A DNA stretch of 35,700 bases. It comes from an uncultured Lachnospiraceae bacterium (GTDB lineage Bacteria; Bacillota; Clostridia; Lachnospirales; Lachnospiraceae). Position numbers and translations under genes: made by a program. Shown one piece after another: positions 7,710 through 13,964 of the stretch (within the stretch, counting starts at the first letter, position 1; each line of letters begins with the position of its first letter). The notes under the pieces were generated by a model. The model searched no databases and was not told where the DNA came from. It was given only the letters and a program-made list of their open reading frames with translations. Where the stretch lies: the NCBI GenBank assembly GCA_949076555.1, contig CARUOB010000028.1:1-35700 (forward strand), given 5' to 3'.

Positions 7710-8783
7710 TTAATCTCCGAAGCTGATGCCCACCATCTTTGCCTCCTGAACAATGGTGGCATCAGGTGATACCATTTTCAGCTTGCCAGCCACTTCCTCG
7801 AGCGGCACTCTCACGATCTCCCTGTTCTTATAGCCTACCATAAAGCCGTACTCGCCCTGCAGAATCAGCTTGCCAGCCTCCGCACCCAGTCTGGTAGCAA
7901 ACACTCTGTCATAAGGACAAGGGCTGCCGCCGCGCTGTGTGTGCCCGGGAACCGTAACACGCACATCCATGCCTGTCTTTTTCATAATCTTATCCGCAAT
8001 TTCATAAGAAACAGAAGGATAAGGGTACTCTTTCATCTTCTCTTTGTATTCCTTCTTGGAAAGTTTCGCGTCCTCCTTGGAAATCGCGCCCTCCGCTACC
8101 GCCATGATCGTGAAGCGGGAGCCTCTCTGGGAACGTGCTTTAATCGCCTTGATGACTCTATCGATGTCATAGGGAATCTCAGGAATCAGAATGATATCCG
8201 CACCTCCTGCGATGCCGGCATTCAGCGTAAGCCATCCAACCTTATGTCCCATAACCTCCACAATGAAGATACGGCCGTGTGAGGACGCCGTGGTGTGAAT
8301 GCAGTCGATGCAGTCCGTGGCGATATTCACCGCGCTCTGGAAGCCGAAAGTCATATCCGTTCCCCACAAGTCATTGTCTATGGTCTTTGGCAGCGTGATG
8401 ACATTAAGCCCCTCCTCGCGAAGCATATTCGCCGTTTTATGGGTACCATTGCCGCCCAGAATTACCATGCAGTCCAGCTTCAGCTTATGATAATTCTGCT
8501 TCATAGCCTCCACCTTATCCAGTCCGTTTTCGTCCGGCTCACGCATCAGCTTAAAAGGAGTTCTGGAACTGCCGAGAATGGTGCCGCCCTTCGTCAAAAT
8601 GCCTGCGAAATCATGCCCCGTCAAAATCCGAAAATCCCCGTAAATCAATCCCTTATAGCCATCCAGAAAACCGTAAATCTCCACATCTTCGCTGCTACAG
8701 GAAAGGCATTTCACCACGCCTCTCATGGCAGCATTCAAAGCCTGACAATCCCCACCGCTGGTCAACATTCCGATTCTCTTCAT
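7710..8783 (-). CDS. 6-phosphofructokinase, atypical active-site signature
   Basis: A 357-residue PFK of the pfkA fold that phosphorylates fructose 6-phosphate in glycolysis. MLTSGGDCQALNAA is the nucleotide-binding start, TIDND (residues 134-138) carries the catalytic aspartates, and RGGSPCPYDR and the preceding TVPGHTQ are conserved substrate contacts. The donor signature is mixed. At the GGDG position it reads GGNGT (110-114), keeping the Gly of ATP-type enzymes but replacing the usual Asp with Asn112. It then has PKTIDND with Lys133, the residue typical of PPi-type and group III enzymes. Actinobacterial enzymes with Gly plus Lys are known to use ATP, so ATP is likely but not certain. Strong AGGAGG lies before ATG, and its promoter is at 8910-8938. 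Confidence 0.93.
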   Translation of the reverse strand: MKRIGMLTSGGDCQALNAAMRGVVKCLSCSSEDVEIYGFLDGYKGLIYGDFRILTGHDFAGILTKGGTILGSSRTPFKLMREPDENGLDKVEAMKQNYHKLKLDCMVILGGNGTHKTANMLREEGLNVITLPKTIDNDLWGTDMTFGFQSAVNIATDCIDCIHTTASSHGRIFIVEVMGHKVGWLTLNAGIAGGADIILIPEIPYDIDRVIKAIKARSQRGSRFTIMAVAEGAISKEDAKLSKKEYKEKMKEYPYPSVSYEIADKIMKKTGMDVRVTVPGHTQRGGSPCPYDRVFATRLGAEAGKLILQGEYGFMVGYKNREIVRVPLEEVAGKLKMVSPDATIVQEAKMVGISFGD

Positions 8784-8824
8784 CCCGCATCCTCCTTACT
8801 ATACCCTTTACGCAAAATTTTTCT

Positions 8825-8897
8825 GGAAAATGCCTTTTTCTTGGCATTCTCCTGTGTGAGAAAGCCTGTCAAGCAGATGTAAACCTTCTTCCCACAC
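8825..8897 (-). repeat. Structured dispersed repeat, copy 2 (pfkA leader)
   Basis: A shorter relative of the 5961-6073 element. GGAAAATGCC (8825-8834) pairs with GGCATTCTCC (8843-8852) with one mismatch. GTGTGAGAA (8854-8862) pairs with CTTCCCACAC (8888-8897) as a slightly decayed outer stem. The inner hairpins of copy 1 are reduced. With the promoter at 8910-8938 this copy lies almost at the 5' end of the pfkA transcript. Confidence 0.7.
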
Positions 8898-8909
8898 GCT
8901 CCACATACA

Positions 8910-8938
8910 ATTATAGCGTATTTCTCCACGTGTCACAA
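8910..8938 (-). promoter_or_regulatory. Promoter of the phosphofructokinase gene
   Basis: Minus strand TTGTGA (8933-8938), exactly 17 nt, then perfect TATAAT (8910-8915). Transcription would begin near 8903, leaving a leader of about 120 nt that contains structured repeat copy 2. Confidence 0.75.
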
Positions 8939-8946
8939 CTTTTATT

Positions 8947-9504
8947 TCACAGATTTTCCTCTCCGGCGGCCTTCTCCCCGTCGTCCATTTTTATCTGTAA
9001 AACCGCTTCCGCCGCCTGCATTTCCCTGCGCTGCTGCTTTTCTATCCGGTTTCTCTCCCGCAGCTCTTGAAAGAATTTTTTCAAGATCGTCTGACATTCC
9101 TCCTCCAGAATGCCTCTGCGCACAATCACCTGATGGTTGAACGCCTGCATTTCCAGAATATTCAGAATCGAGCCGCCGCATCCCGCTTTCGGATTCATGG
9201 CCCCTATCACCGTCTCCGTCACCCGCGCCTGCACAATCGCTCCGGCACACATCTGACATGGCTCTAACGTCACATAGAGCGTACACTCCTCAAGCCGCCA
9301 GTCCCTCATCGCCCGGCTCGCCTTATTGATTGCCGTAATCTCCGCATGGGCCAGCGTATTCTTGTCTGTGTTGCGGCGGTTGTACCCTCTGCCGATGATC
9401 TTGTCCTGATATACGATCACACAGCCGATCGGCACTTCCCCGAGCGCATATGCCTTTTTCGCCTGCTTTATGGCTTCCTTCATATACTTTTCATCCTGTG
9501 TCAT
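8947..9504 (-). CDS. tadA: tRNA-specific adenosine deaminase
   Basis: A 185-residue zinc deaminase that converts A34 to inosine in tRNA-Arg(ACG). The zinc and catalytic motif HAE is at residues 53-55 (His53, Glu55) and PCQMC at 82-86 (Cys83, Cys86). The flanking GEVPIGCVIV and NPKAGCGGSILNIL are typical. It is about 25-30 residues longer than usual owing to a charged C-terminal tail. GGGAGGACGGC precedes ATG, and an extended -10 promoter lies at 9598-9606. In B. subtilis the orthologue (yaaJ) neighbours the SRP RNA and dnaX, as here. Confidence 0.96.
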   Translation of the reverse strand: MTQDEKYMKEAIKQAKKAYALGEVPIGCVIVYQDKIIGRGYNRRNTDKNTLAHAEITAINKASRAMRDWRLEECTLYVTLEPCQMCAGAIVQARVTETVIGAMNPKAGCGGSILNILEMQAFNHQVIVRRGILEEECQTILKKFFQELRERNRIEKQQRREMQAAEAVLQIKMDDGEKAAGEENL

Positions 9505-9597
9505 GCCGTCCTCCCTGTGTGGGCTGCCATTTCCCCAAACACAAATCTGCGCGCCACCTGGCGCACCCGCTCAATCACCTCTGCTGCCACCGCGTAC

Positions 9598-9606
9598 ATT
9601 ATATCA
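9598..9606 (-). promoter_or_regulatory. Extended -10 promoter for tadA
   Basis: TGATATAAT on the minus strand gives a perfect -10 with a TGn extension. No good -35 is present at 17-18 nt. The downstream bases TATAATGTACGCG match the promoter at 2328-2356 exactly. It lies about 95 nt upstream of the tadA start. Confidence 0.55.
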
Positions 9607-9703
9607 TATCAGATACACAAAAGAAATTCATTGATTACAGCCTCCAAGCAGACCATTCTGCGCGCCTTCCAAAAGATTTTACAAAAGATTTTTAAAAAAG
9701 CAG

Positions 9704-9732
9704 TAGACAAGGATTCCATTTCAACATATAAT
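9704..9732 (+). promoter_or_regulatory. Promoter of tRNA-Ser
   Basis: TAGACA (9704-9709), 17-nt spacer, perfect TATAAT (9727-9732). The tRNA begins 12 nt after the -10, so the precursor has almost no 5' leader. Confidence 0.85.
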
Positions 9733-9743
9733 CTTATTCGTAC

Positions 9744-9829
9744 GGAGATGTATCGAAGTGGTCATAACGGGGCGCACTCGAAATGCGTTAGCCCTCCGGG
9801 GCACGAGGGTTCGAATCCCTCCATCTCCG
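9744..9829 (+). tRNA. tRNA-Ser (anticodon CGA)
   Basis: An 86-nt class II tRNA. The acceptor stem is GGAGATG/CATCTCC with discriminator G, as expected for serine. The anticodon stem is GCGCA/TGCGT around loop CTCGAAA, giving anticodon CGA (reads UCG). A long variable arm follows, then T arm GAGGG-TTCGAAT-CCCTC. CCA is not encoded. A terminator follows directly at 9838, so the gene is monocistronic. Confidence 0.96.
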
Positions 9830-9837
9830 CTGAAAAG

Positions 9838-9862
9838 CCGAGGCTTCTGCCTCGGTTTTTTT
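9838..9862 (+). terminator. Rho-independent terminator of tRNA-Ser
   Basis: CCGAGGC-TTCT-GCCTCGG perfect 7-bp stem with a 4-nt loop, followed by seven T residues. Confidence 0.95.
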
Positions 9863-9894
9863 GTGTGCGCACGAGACTTAAAACCGCGGAAAAG

Positions 9895-9923
9895 TTGACA
9901 AACCTCAAAAAAAACAGTATACT
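9895..9923 (+). promoter_or_regulatory. Promoter of SRP RNA
   Basis: Perfect -35 TTGACA (9895-9900), 17-nt A-rich spacer, -10 TATACT (9918-9923). The predicted start matches the SRP RNA 5' end near 9931. Confidence 0.92.
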
Positions 9924-9930
9924 GATTAAA

Positions 9931-10192
9931 CCGTGCAGCCGGGGCGTTAGCGGTGCCCTGTACCCACAATCCGCTCTAGTGGGGGTGATGCTTTATCGAG
10001 GGCCTGCGTCTGCGTAGCTGCCCTTTATAAGTGGCGTTGAAGTTTGGGTCTTACGCAATGAGAATCCATGAACCGTGTCAGGGTGGGAACACAGCAGCAC
10101 TAAGTGGAACCTTTCATGTGCCGTGAGGGTGCCTGGCGGAGTTAACTGTAAAGGTAACGTACATGGGTTACGGCTCGACATAAAGCGCACGG
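9931..10192 (+). ncRNA. ffs: Signal recognition particle RNA, large Gram-positive type
   Basis: About 262 nt, the size of the Bacillus/Clostridium scRNA with Alu and S domains. The S-domain tip is textbook: GTCAGG (10077-10082), stem GTG/CAC, GGAA tetraloop (10086-10089), then AGCAGC (10093-10098), which forms the asymmetric loop bound by Ffh. The 5' end CCGTGCAGCCG pairs with 3' CGGCT (10171-10175) and GCACGG (10187-10192) to close the molecule. It guides co-translational targeting of membrane and secreted proteins with Ffh and FtsY. No strong terminator follows; the T-rich stretch after 10192 is interrupted. Confidence 0.95.
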
Positions 10193-10246
10193 TTTTGGAT
10201 TTTAAGACAAAATTCCGTCCTTGGTACACTGTATAGAAAATCAGAA

Positions 10247-11188
10247 ATGAAAAACAAAAATCAGAACATTCATGAAAATGAAACTTGGCCCGAGCTGTCA
10301 GACTGTACGCTCTGCCCAAGGGAATGTCACGTCAACAGAAACGCCGGTGAAATCGGTTACTGCGGGCAAAACGCAAGGCTTACAGCCGCGAGAGCGGCCC
10401 TCCATTTCTGGGAAGAGCCATGTCTGTCCGGCACGAACGGTTCCGGCGCTGTTTTTTTCGGCGGCTGCAATCTGCGCTGCGTATACTGTCAAAACCACGA
10501 AATCGCGCAGAGCAGGGCTGGCCGGGAAATTACCCCGTCCCGCCTGTCCGGCATCTTTCTGGAACTGCAGGAAAAGGGTGCGCACAACATCAATCTCGTC
10601 ACGCCGACCCATTTTGTCCCCCAGATCATAACCGCATTGCAAACGGCAAAACAACAGGGCTTACACCTCCCCGTTGTCTATAATACTTCCGCCTACGAAA
10701 AGACAGAAACGCTCCGTATGCTGGAAGGATTGGTTGATATCTATCTTCCCGATTTCAAATACCGCGATCCGCTTCTGAGCGAAGCCTATTCCCATGCCGC
10801 CGATTACTTTGATGCGGCAGCCTCCGCCATCGCCGAGATGGTCCGCCAGGTCGGCGCTCCCGTCTTTGCAAACGGCGAGGATTCGCTGATGCGGCGCGGC
10901 GTAATCGTCCGTCATCTGCTTTTGCCGGGCTGCGGCAAAGACAGTCGGCAGATTTTGCGCTATCTTCATGACACCTTTAAAAACGACATATATGTCAGTA
11001 TTATGAATCAGTATACGCCCCTTTCGCAGGTTTCCGATATCCCCCTTCTGAACCGGAGGGTACGCGATGCAGAATACAGCCGCATCGTTGACTACGCCAT
11101 CCGAATCGGCATTGAAAACGGCTTTATCCAAGAGGGGGAAACCGCCTCGGAAAGTTTTATACCCGCCTTCGATTATGAGGGAATCTGA
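10247..11188 (+). CDS. PflA-like radical SAM protein
   Basis: A 313-residue protein with the radical SAM cluster motif CNLRCVYC (Cys74, Cys78, Cys81), which binds a 4Fe-4S cluster and S-adenosylmethionine. An N-terminal cysteine set (Cys20, Cys23, Cys27, Cys39 in CTLCPRECHVNR...GYC) is typical of COG1313 proteins, annotated as putative pyruvate formate-lyase activating enzyme relatives. The substrate is unknown, and no formate-lyase-like partner is nearby. The start ATG lacks a clear Shine-Dalgarno, and no other in-frame start is better. It begins 54 nt after the SRP RNA on the same strand and has no promoter I can see, so it may depend on read-through. It ends 4 nt from the stop of the convergent DUF6128-like gene. 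Confidence 0.9.
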   Translation: MKNKNQNIHENETWPELSDCTLCPRECHVNRNAGEIGYCGQNARLTAARAALHFWEEPCLSGTNGSGAVFFGGCNLRCVYCQNHEIAQSRAGREITPSRLSGIFLELQEKGAHNINLVTPTHFVPQIITALQTAKQQGLHLPVVYNTSAYEKTETLRMLEGLVDIYLPDFKYRDPLLSEAYSHAADYFDAAASAIAEMVRQVGAPVFANGEDSLMRRGVIVRHLLLPGCGKDSRQILRYLHDTFKNDIYVSIMNQYTPLSQVSDIPLLNRRVRDAEYSRIVDYAIRIGIENGFIQEGETASESFIPAFDYEGI

Positions 11189-11202
11189 CCCCTCAGATTT
11201 CC
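11179..11202. terminator. Tail-to-tail hairpin spanning two stop codons
   Basis: GGGAATCTGA and TCAGATTTCC pair as a 10-bp stem (one G-T) around a CCCC loop. The left arm contains the TGA of the radical SAM gene and the right arm the TGA of the convergent gene. No T run follows on either strand, so termination ability is uncertain. Confidence 0.5.
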
Positions 11203-12491
11203 ACCTTCCGCAAATAATAGCCAAACTCGCCCGGCTTCGACTCCCCTCTTTCACACTCGAACGCCTCGAAGCCGAACATCAGCGCCACCATTTTTTCCCT
11301 TTCATAGAAAACGCCGGGCACTCCCAGATAGTACGTTTCTCCCTCTTTCCCTAAAATGATATGACGATAATTGTAGAATCCGTGCAGCAGAAAACTGTTG
11401 TTTACTAGATGCTGGTATTTTCCGGACAGAATGATAAAATCCTTCGGATTCAGCTTCACATAGACACGCCCGTCTCCGTAGGGATGAATGTTGTCGTAGG
11501 TGTCAAGAATCTGCTCCCACTTATCCTCTTTCAGCCCTTCTATGACAAGGGCATCCGCCATCAGGGGCTTCTGCTGCCCTTCCGCCGCGCTGCTCTTCCC
11601 CCGGCCGCCCTGCTTCTGGACTACGATGCGTTCTATTTTGGGCGGCTCCTGCTGCACGACAGATTCCGGCAGTGAAGCGGTCGTCTCTGCGGCGCCATAC
11701 GCTTCCGGTCGAGACACGGCCTGCTCTGCCGTACTATGCTGTTTCTGCCGGGGCACACCTTGCTCTGCCGCTCCATACGGTTCCTGCCAGGACGCTCCCA
11801 GTTCTGCCGCACCATGCGGTTTCTGCCGGGACATACCCGTCACTGCCGCTCCATGCGGTTCCCGCCGGGACGTTCCCGGTTCTGCCGCGCCATACGCTTC
11901 CTGCCGGGACGTTCCCGGTTCTGCCGCGCTATACGGTTCCGACCGGGGCACACCTTGCTCTGACGCTCCATACGGTTCCGGCCAGGACGCTCCCGGTTCT
12001 GCCGCACCATGCAGTTTCTGCCGGGACATACCCGTCACTGCCGCGCCATACGGTTCCTGCCGCGCTGCGCTTGCACCCACTGCCGTCTGCCTCTCCGAGC
12101 GGGATGCGTCCCGCTCCTCAGCCGTCGGCTGTTCCCGCAAATCCCGCTCTCTGCCCCCTCGTTCTTCCTGCCTTTCAGCCTCCTTGCTGACTCCCTCTAC
12201 CAGATAGCCGCCCGGCAGCATGATCTGCAGGCGGATTTGCCGCAGAGAGTCCGGCTCCTGCTTTTCCCACTTTCCTCCTCCTTCCCGGACCGTAATCCCG
12301 TCTTCCTCTTTCCAGTCTGCGCCATTGTAATAGCGCACGGGATATTTGCCGTTTATGGAATGCGGCACATTTTTAATTACAAGCGACAGGTTCCCTTCCT
12401 TGTCCCTCTTTTCCACCTTGAGAAAGCCCGCGCTCCCCAGACGGTCTCCATCCTTATACAAACCTAAATATATGATTTCCTTCTGATACAT
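11193..12491 (-). CDS. DUF6128-like protein with 13-residue tandem repeats
   Basis: A 432-residue protein with no signal peptide or membrane span. Residues 1-105 form a beta-rich N-terminal domain (YQKEIIYLGLYKDGDRLGSAGF). About residues 149-275 are a Gly/Ala/Glu/Pro-rich array of 13-residue units. The last ~115 residues form a conserved-looking globular domain (IHPYGDGRVYVKLNPKDFII ... GVPGVFYEREKMVALMFGF). I recall this architecture as DUF6128 in Lachnospiraceae; its function is unknown. The start at 12491 has GGAGG 6 nt upstream; the frame is open to 12539 without a ribosome site. No promoter is clear. The repeat linker is likely flexible and of variable length between strains. Confidence 0.75.
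   Translation of the reverse strand: MYQKEIIYLGLYKDGDRLGSAGFLKVEKRDKEGNLSLVIKNVPHSINGKYPVRYYNGADWKEEDGITVREGGGKWEKQEPDSLRQIRLQIMLPGGYLVEGVSKEAERQEERGGRERDLREQPTAEERDASRSERQTAVGASAARQEPYGAAVTGMSRQKLHGAAEPGASWPEPYGASEQGVPRSEPYSAAEPGTSRQEAYGAAEPGTSRREPHGAAVTGMSRQKPHGAAELGASWQEPYGAAEQGVPRQKQHSTAEQAVSRPEAYGAAETTASLPESVVQQEPPKIERIVVQKQGGRGKSSAAEGQQKPLMADALVIEGLKEDKWEQILDTYDNIHPYGDGRVYVKLNPKDFIILSGKYQHLVNNSFLLHGFYNYRHIILGKEGETYYLGVPGVFYEREKMVALMFGFEAFECERGESKPGEFGYYLRKVEI
11697..12047 (-). repeat. 39-bp coding tandem repeat with 195-bp higher-order period
   Basis: Nine 39-bp units (plus a decayed tenth) encode 13-residue units of the form GAAEPGTSRQEPY. Units 1 and 6, 2 and 7, 3 and 8, and 4 and 9 resemble each other most closely, which shows a five-unit block duplicated with a 195-bp shift (compare 11806-11840 with 12001-12035). 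Confidence 0.9.
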
Positions 12492-12690
12492 AACAACCTC
12501 CGTTCCGGAGCGTCCGGGCCACCTGACGACGCAAATCACAGATTTATAATTCCTCTGTTCCTAATATATGCGCGCCCCTCCTTACATAGAACCGAAACTT
12601 TGCTGATCCATCAGAAGATTCGAAATACGCTCCGTCAGTGGTCATCACCAGTTCGACGCACAAACACGAAAGCCAACTCTTCTTATAACG

Positions 12691-12720
12691 AAAAGAGGAC
12701 CGCCCGCAAGACAGTCCCCT
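12691..12720 (-). terminator. Candidate terminator after the PucR-like gene
   Basis: On the minus strand GGGGACT pairs with GGTCCTC (7 bp with two G-T pairs) over an 11-nt loop, followed by TTTTCG. It lies about 85 nt past the regulator's stop. The remaining 12492-12802 gap holds a TTG-initiated 83-codon frame (12544-12795) that I do not accept as a gene. Confidence 0.45.
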
Positions 12721-12802
12721 CATACTTTTCATGCAAAAACCGGCGCAGCCAATCAGTCCCGCACACGGCATATCCTCAATTTTCCTCTCCTGCAAACGCG
12801 AA

Positions 12803-13891
12803 TCAATAGTCCAGCGAATCCAGATATCTCATATAATTCACTACCATCAGCGCAATCTTGAACGTCAACGCATCGTCAAACACGCGGATATCCAATCCCG
12901 TGCTTTTCTGTAGTTTCTCGATCCGGTACACCAATGTATTGCGGTGCACATAGAGCTGTCTTGACGTCTCGGACACATTGAGGTTATTCTCAAAGAACTT
13001 GTTAATCGTTGTCAGGGTTTCATCATCCAGCTCCTCCGGAACATTCGATCCGAAAATTTCGTCGATAAACAGCCTGCACAAATTGATCGGAAGCTGGTAA
13101 ATCAGTCGGCCGATACCCAGCATATTATAAGCCGTCACCTTTTTCTCCGCATAGAAGATCTTGCCCACGTCGAGCGCCATCTTGGCCTCTTTGTAGGACT
13201 TCGACACTTCCTTAAGCTCTTCTACGATCGTACCGTAGGCAACGCGCACATTGAGCATCGCCTCCATGTTCATCATATCCGCAATCGTATCTGCAATCTG
13301 CTCCAGCCTTTCATAACCATCCTCAGGGTTAAGGGCCTTTATGAGAATCACATCGTTTTCATCCACCGCTGTAATATAATCTCCTGCCTGAGCCGTGAAC
13401 ATGCCGTTCAGAAGCTCCATCGCCGTGCCGTCCTTCTCTTTATCCGTTTCAATCAGAAACACCGCACGGGGAACCGCCGCCTCTATATGCAGTTTCTTCG
13501 CCCTGTTGTAGATATCCACCAGAAGCATATTATCCAGCAGAAGGTTCTGAAAAAAGTTATTTCGGTCATACCGTTCCTTGTAGGCAACAATCAAATGCTG
13601 AAGCTGGCTGACAGCGATCTTTCCTATCATGTAAGTATCCTCGCTGCCGCCCTTTGCATCCAGAACAAAAAGCACTTCCTCCTCATCCATAACCTTGAGA
13701 AGATGGTGTATCCCGATCACCTGACTGTCGGCGGGAGACTCCACAAAACCCGCAATCAACGACGGGGAAATATCGTCTGTCTCAAAGGTCGACGCGATTT
13801 CTTTCCCTTCCGGGTCCCACACCGCGAGGGATACCTTGGAAATCGCCGAGAGCTCCTCTATACTGGCCTTAATAATCTGACTTGAAATCAT
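12803..13891 (-). CDS. PucR/CdaR-type transcriptional regulator
   Basis: A 362-residue protein. The N-terminal ~120 residues look like a sensor domain (AISKVSLAVWDPEGKEIASTFETDD, a diacid-recognition/Cache-like start). A GGDEF-related CdaR-type middle region follows (VRVAYGTIVEELKEVSKSYKEAKMALDVGKIF). The C-terminal PucR helix-turn-helix is at about residues 303-336 (NLNVSETSRQLYVHRNTLVYRIEKLQKSTGLD). Members activate genes for sugar diacid or purine use. Here it lies 73 nt downstream of the MsmK-like ATPase, with a terminator hairpin between them, so it might control sugar transport; that is inference. GGAGGAATAT precedes ATG. Confidence 0.9.
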   Translation of the reverse strand: MISSQIIKASIEELSAISKVSLAVWDPEGKEIASTFETDDISPSLIAGFVESPADSQVIGIHHLLKVMDEEEVLFVLDAKGGSEDTYMIGKIAVSQLQHLIVAYKERYDRNNFFQNLLLDNMLLVDIYNRAKKLHIEAAVPRAVFLIETDKEKDGTAMELLNGMFTAQAGDYITAVDENDVILIKALNPEDGYERLEQIADTIADMMNMEAMLNVRVAYGTIVEELKEVSKSYKEAKMALDVGKIFYAEKKVTAYNMLGIGRLIYQLPINLCRLFIDEIFGSNVPEELDDETLTTINKFFENNLNVSETSRQLYVHRNTLVYRIEKLQKSTGLDIRVFDDALTFKIALMVVNYMRYLDSLDY

Positions 13892-13919
13892 ATATTCCTC
13901 CGTTATTCAAAATACGCAC

Positions 13920-13949
13920 AAAAGGGAGGGGTGCTTACGCCTCCCTCCC
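13920..13949 (-). terminator. Terminator or attenuator between msmK-like and pucR-like genes
   Basis: Perfect 7-bp stem GGGAGGG/CCCTCCC with a 12-nt loop, followed on the minus strand by TTTTGTG. The T run is short, so some read-through into the regulator gene is likely. Confidence 0.7.
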
Positions 13950-13964
13950 CTGCGGTTATTTCTA

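Noticed and set aside
11697..12047. 39-bp repeats as a CRISPR array
   Set aside because: Units are contiguous, diverged and coding, with no unique spacers and no cas genes nearby.
11500..12207. Long plus-strand frames over the 39-bp repeat
   Set aside because: They are antisense shadows made long by the tandem repeat; the minus-strand protein has flanking conserved domains and a good ribosome site.
12544..12795. 83-codon minus-strand frame between the PucR-like and DUF6128-like genes
   Set aside because: It starts with TTG, runs through the candidate terminator hairpin at 12691-12720, and matches nothing I recognise. It could be a relic but is not supported as a gene.
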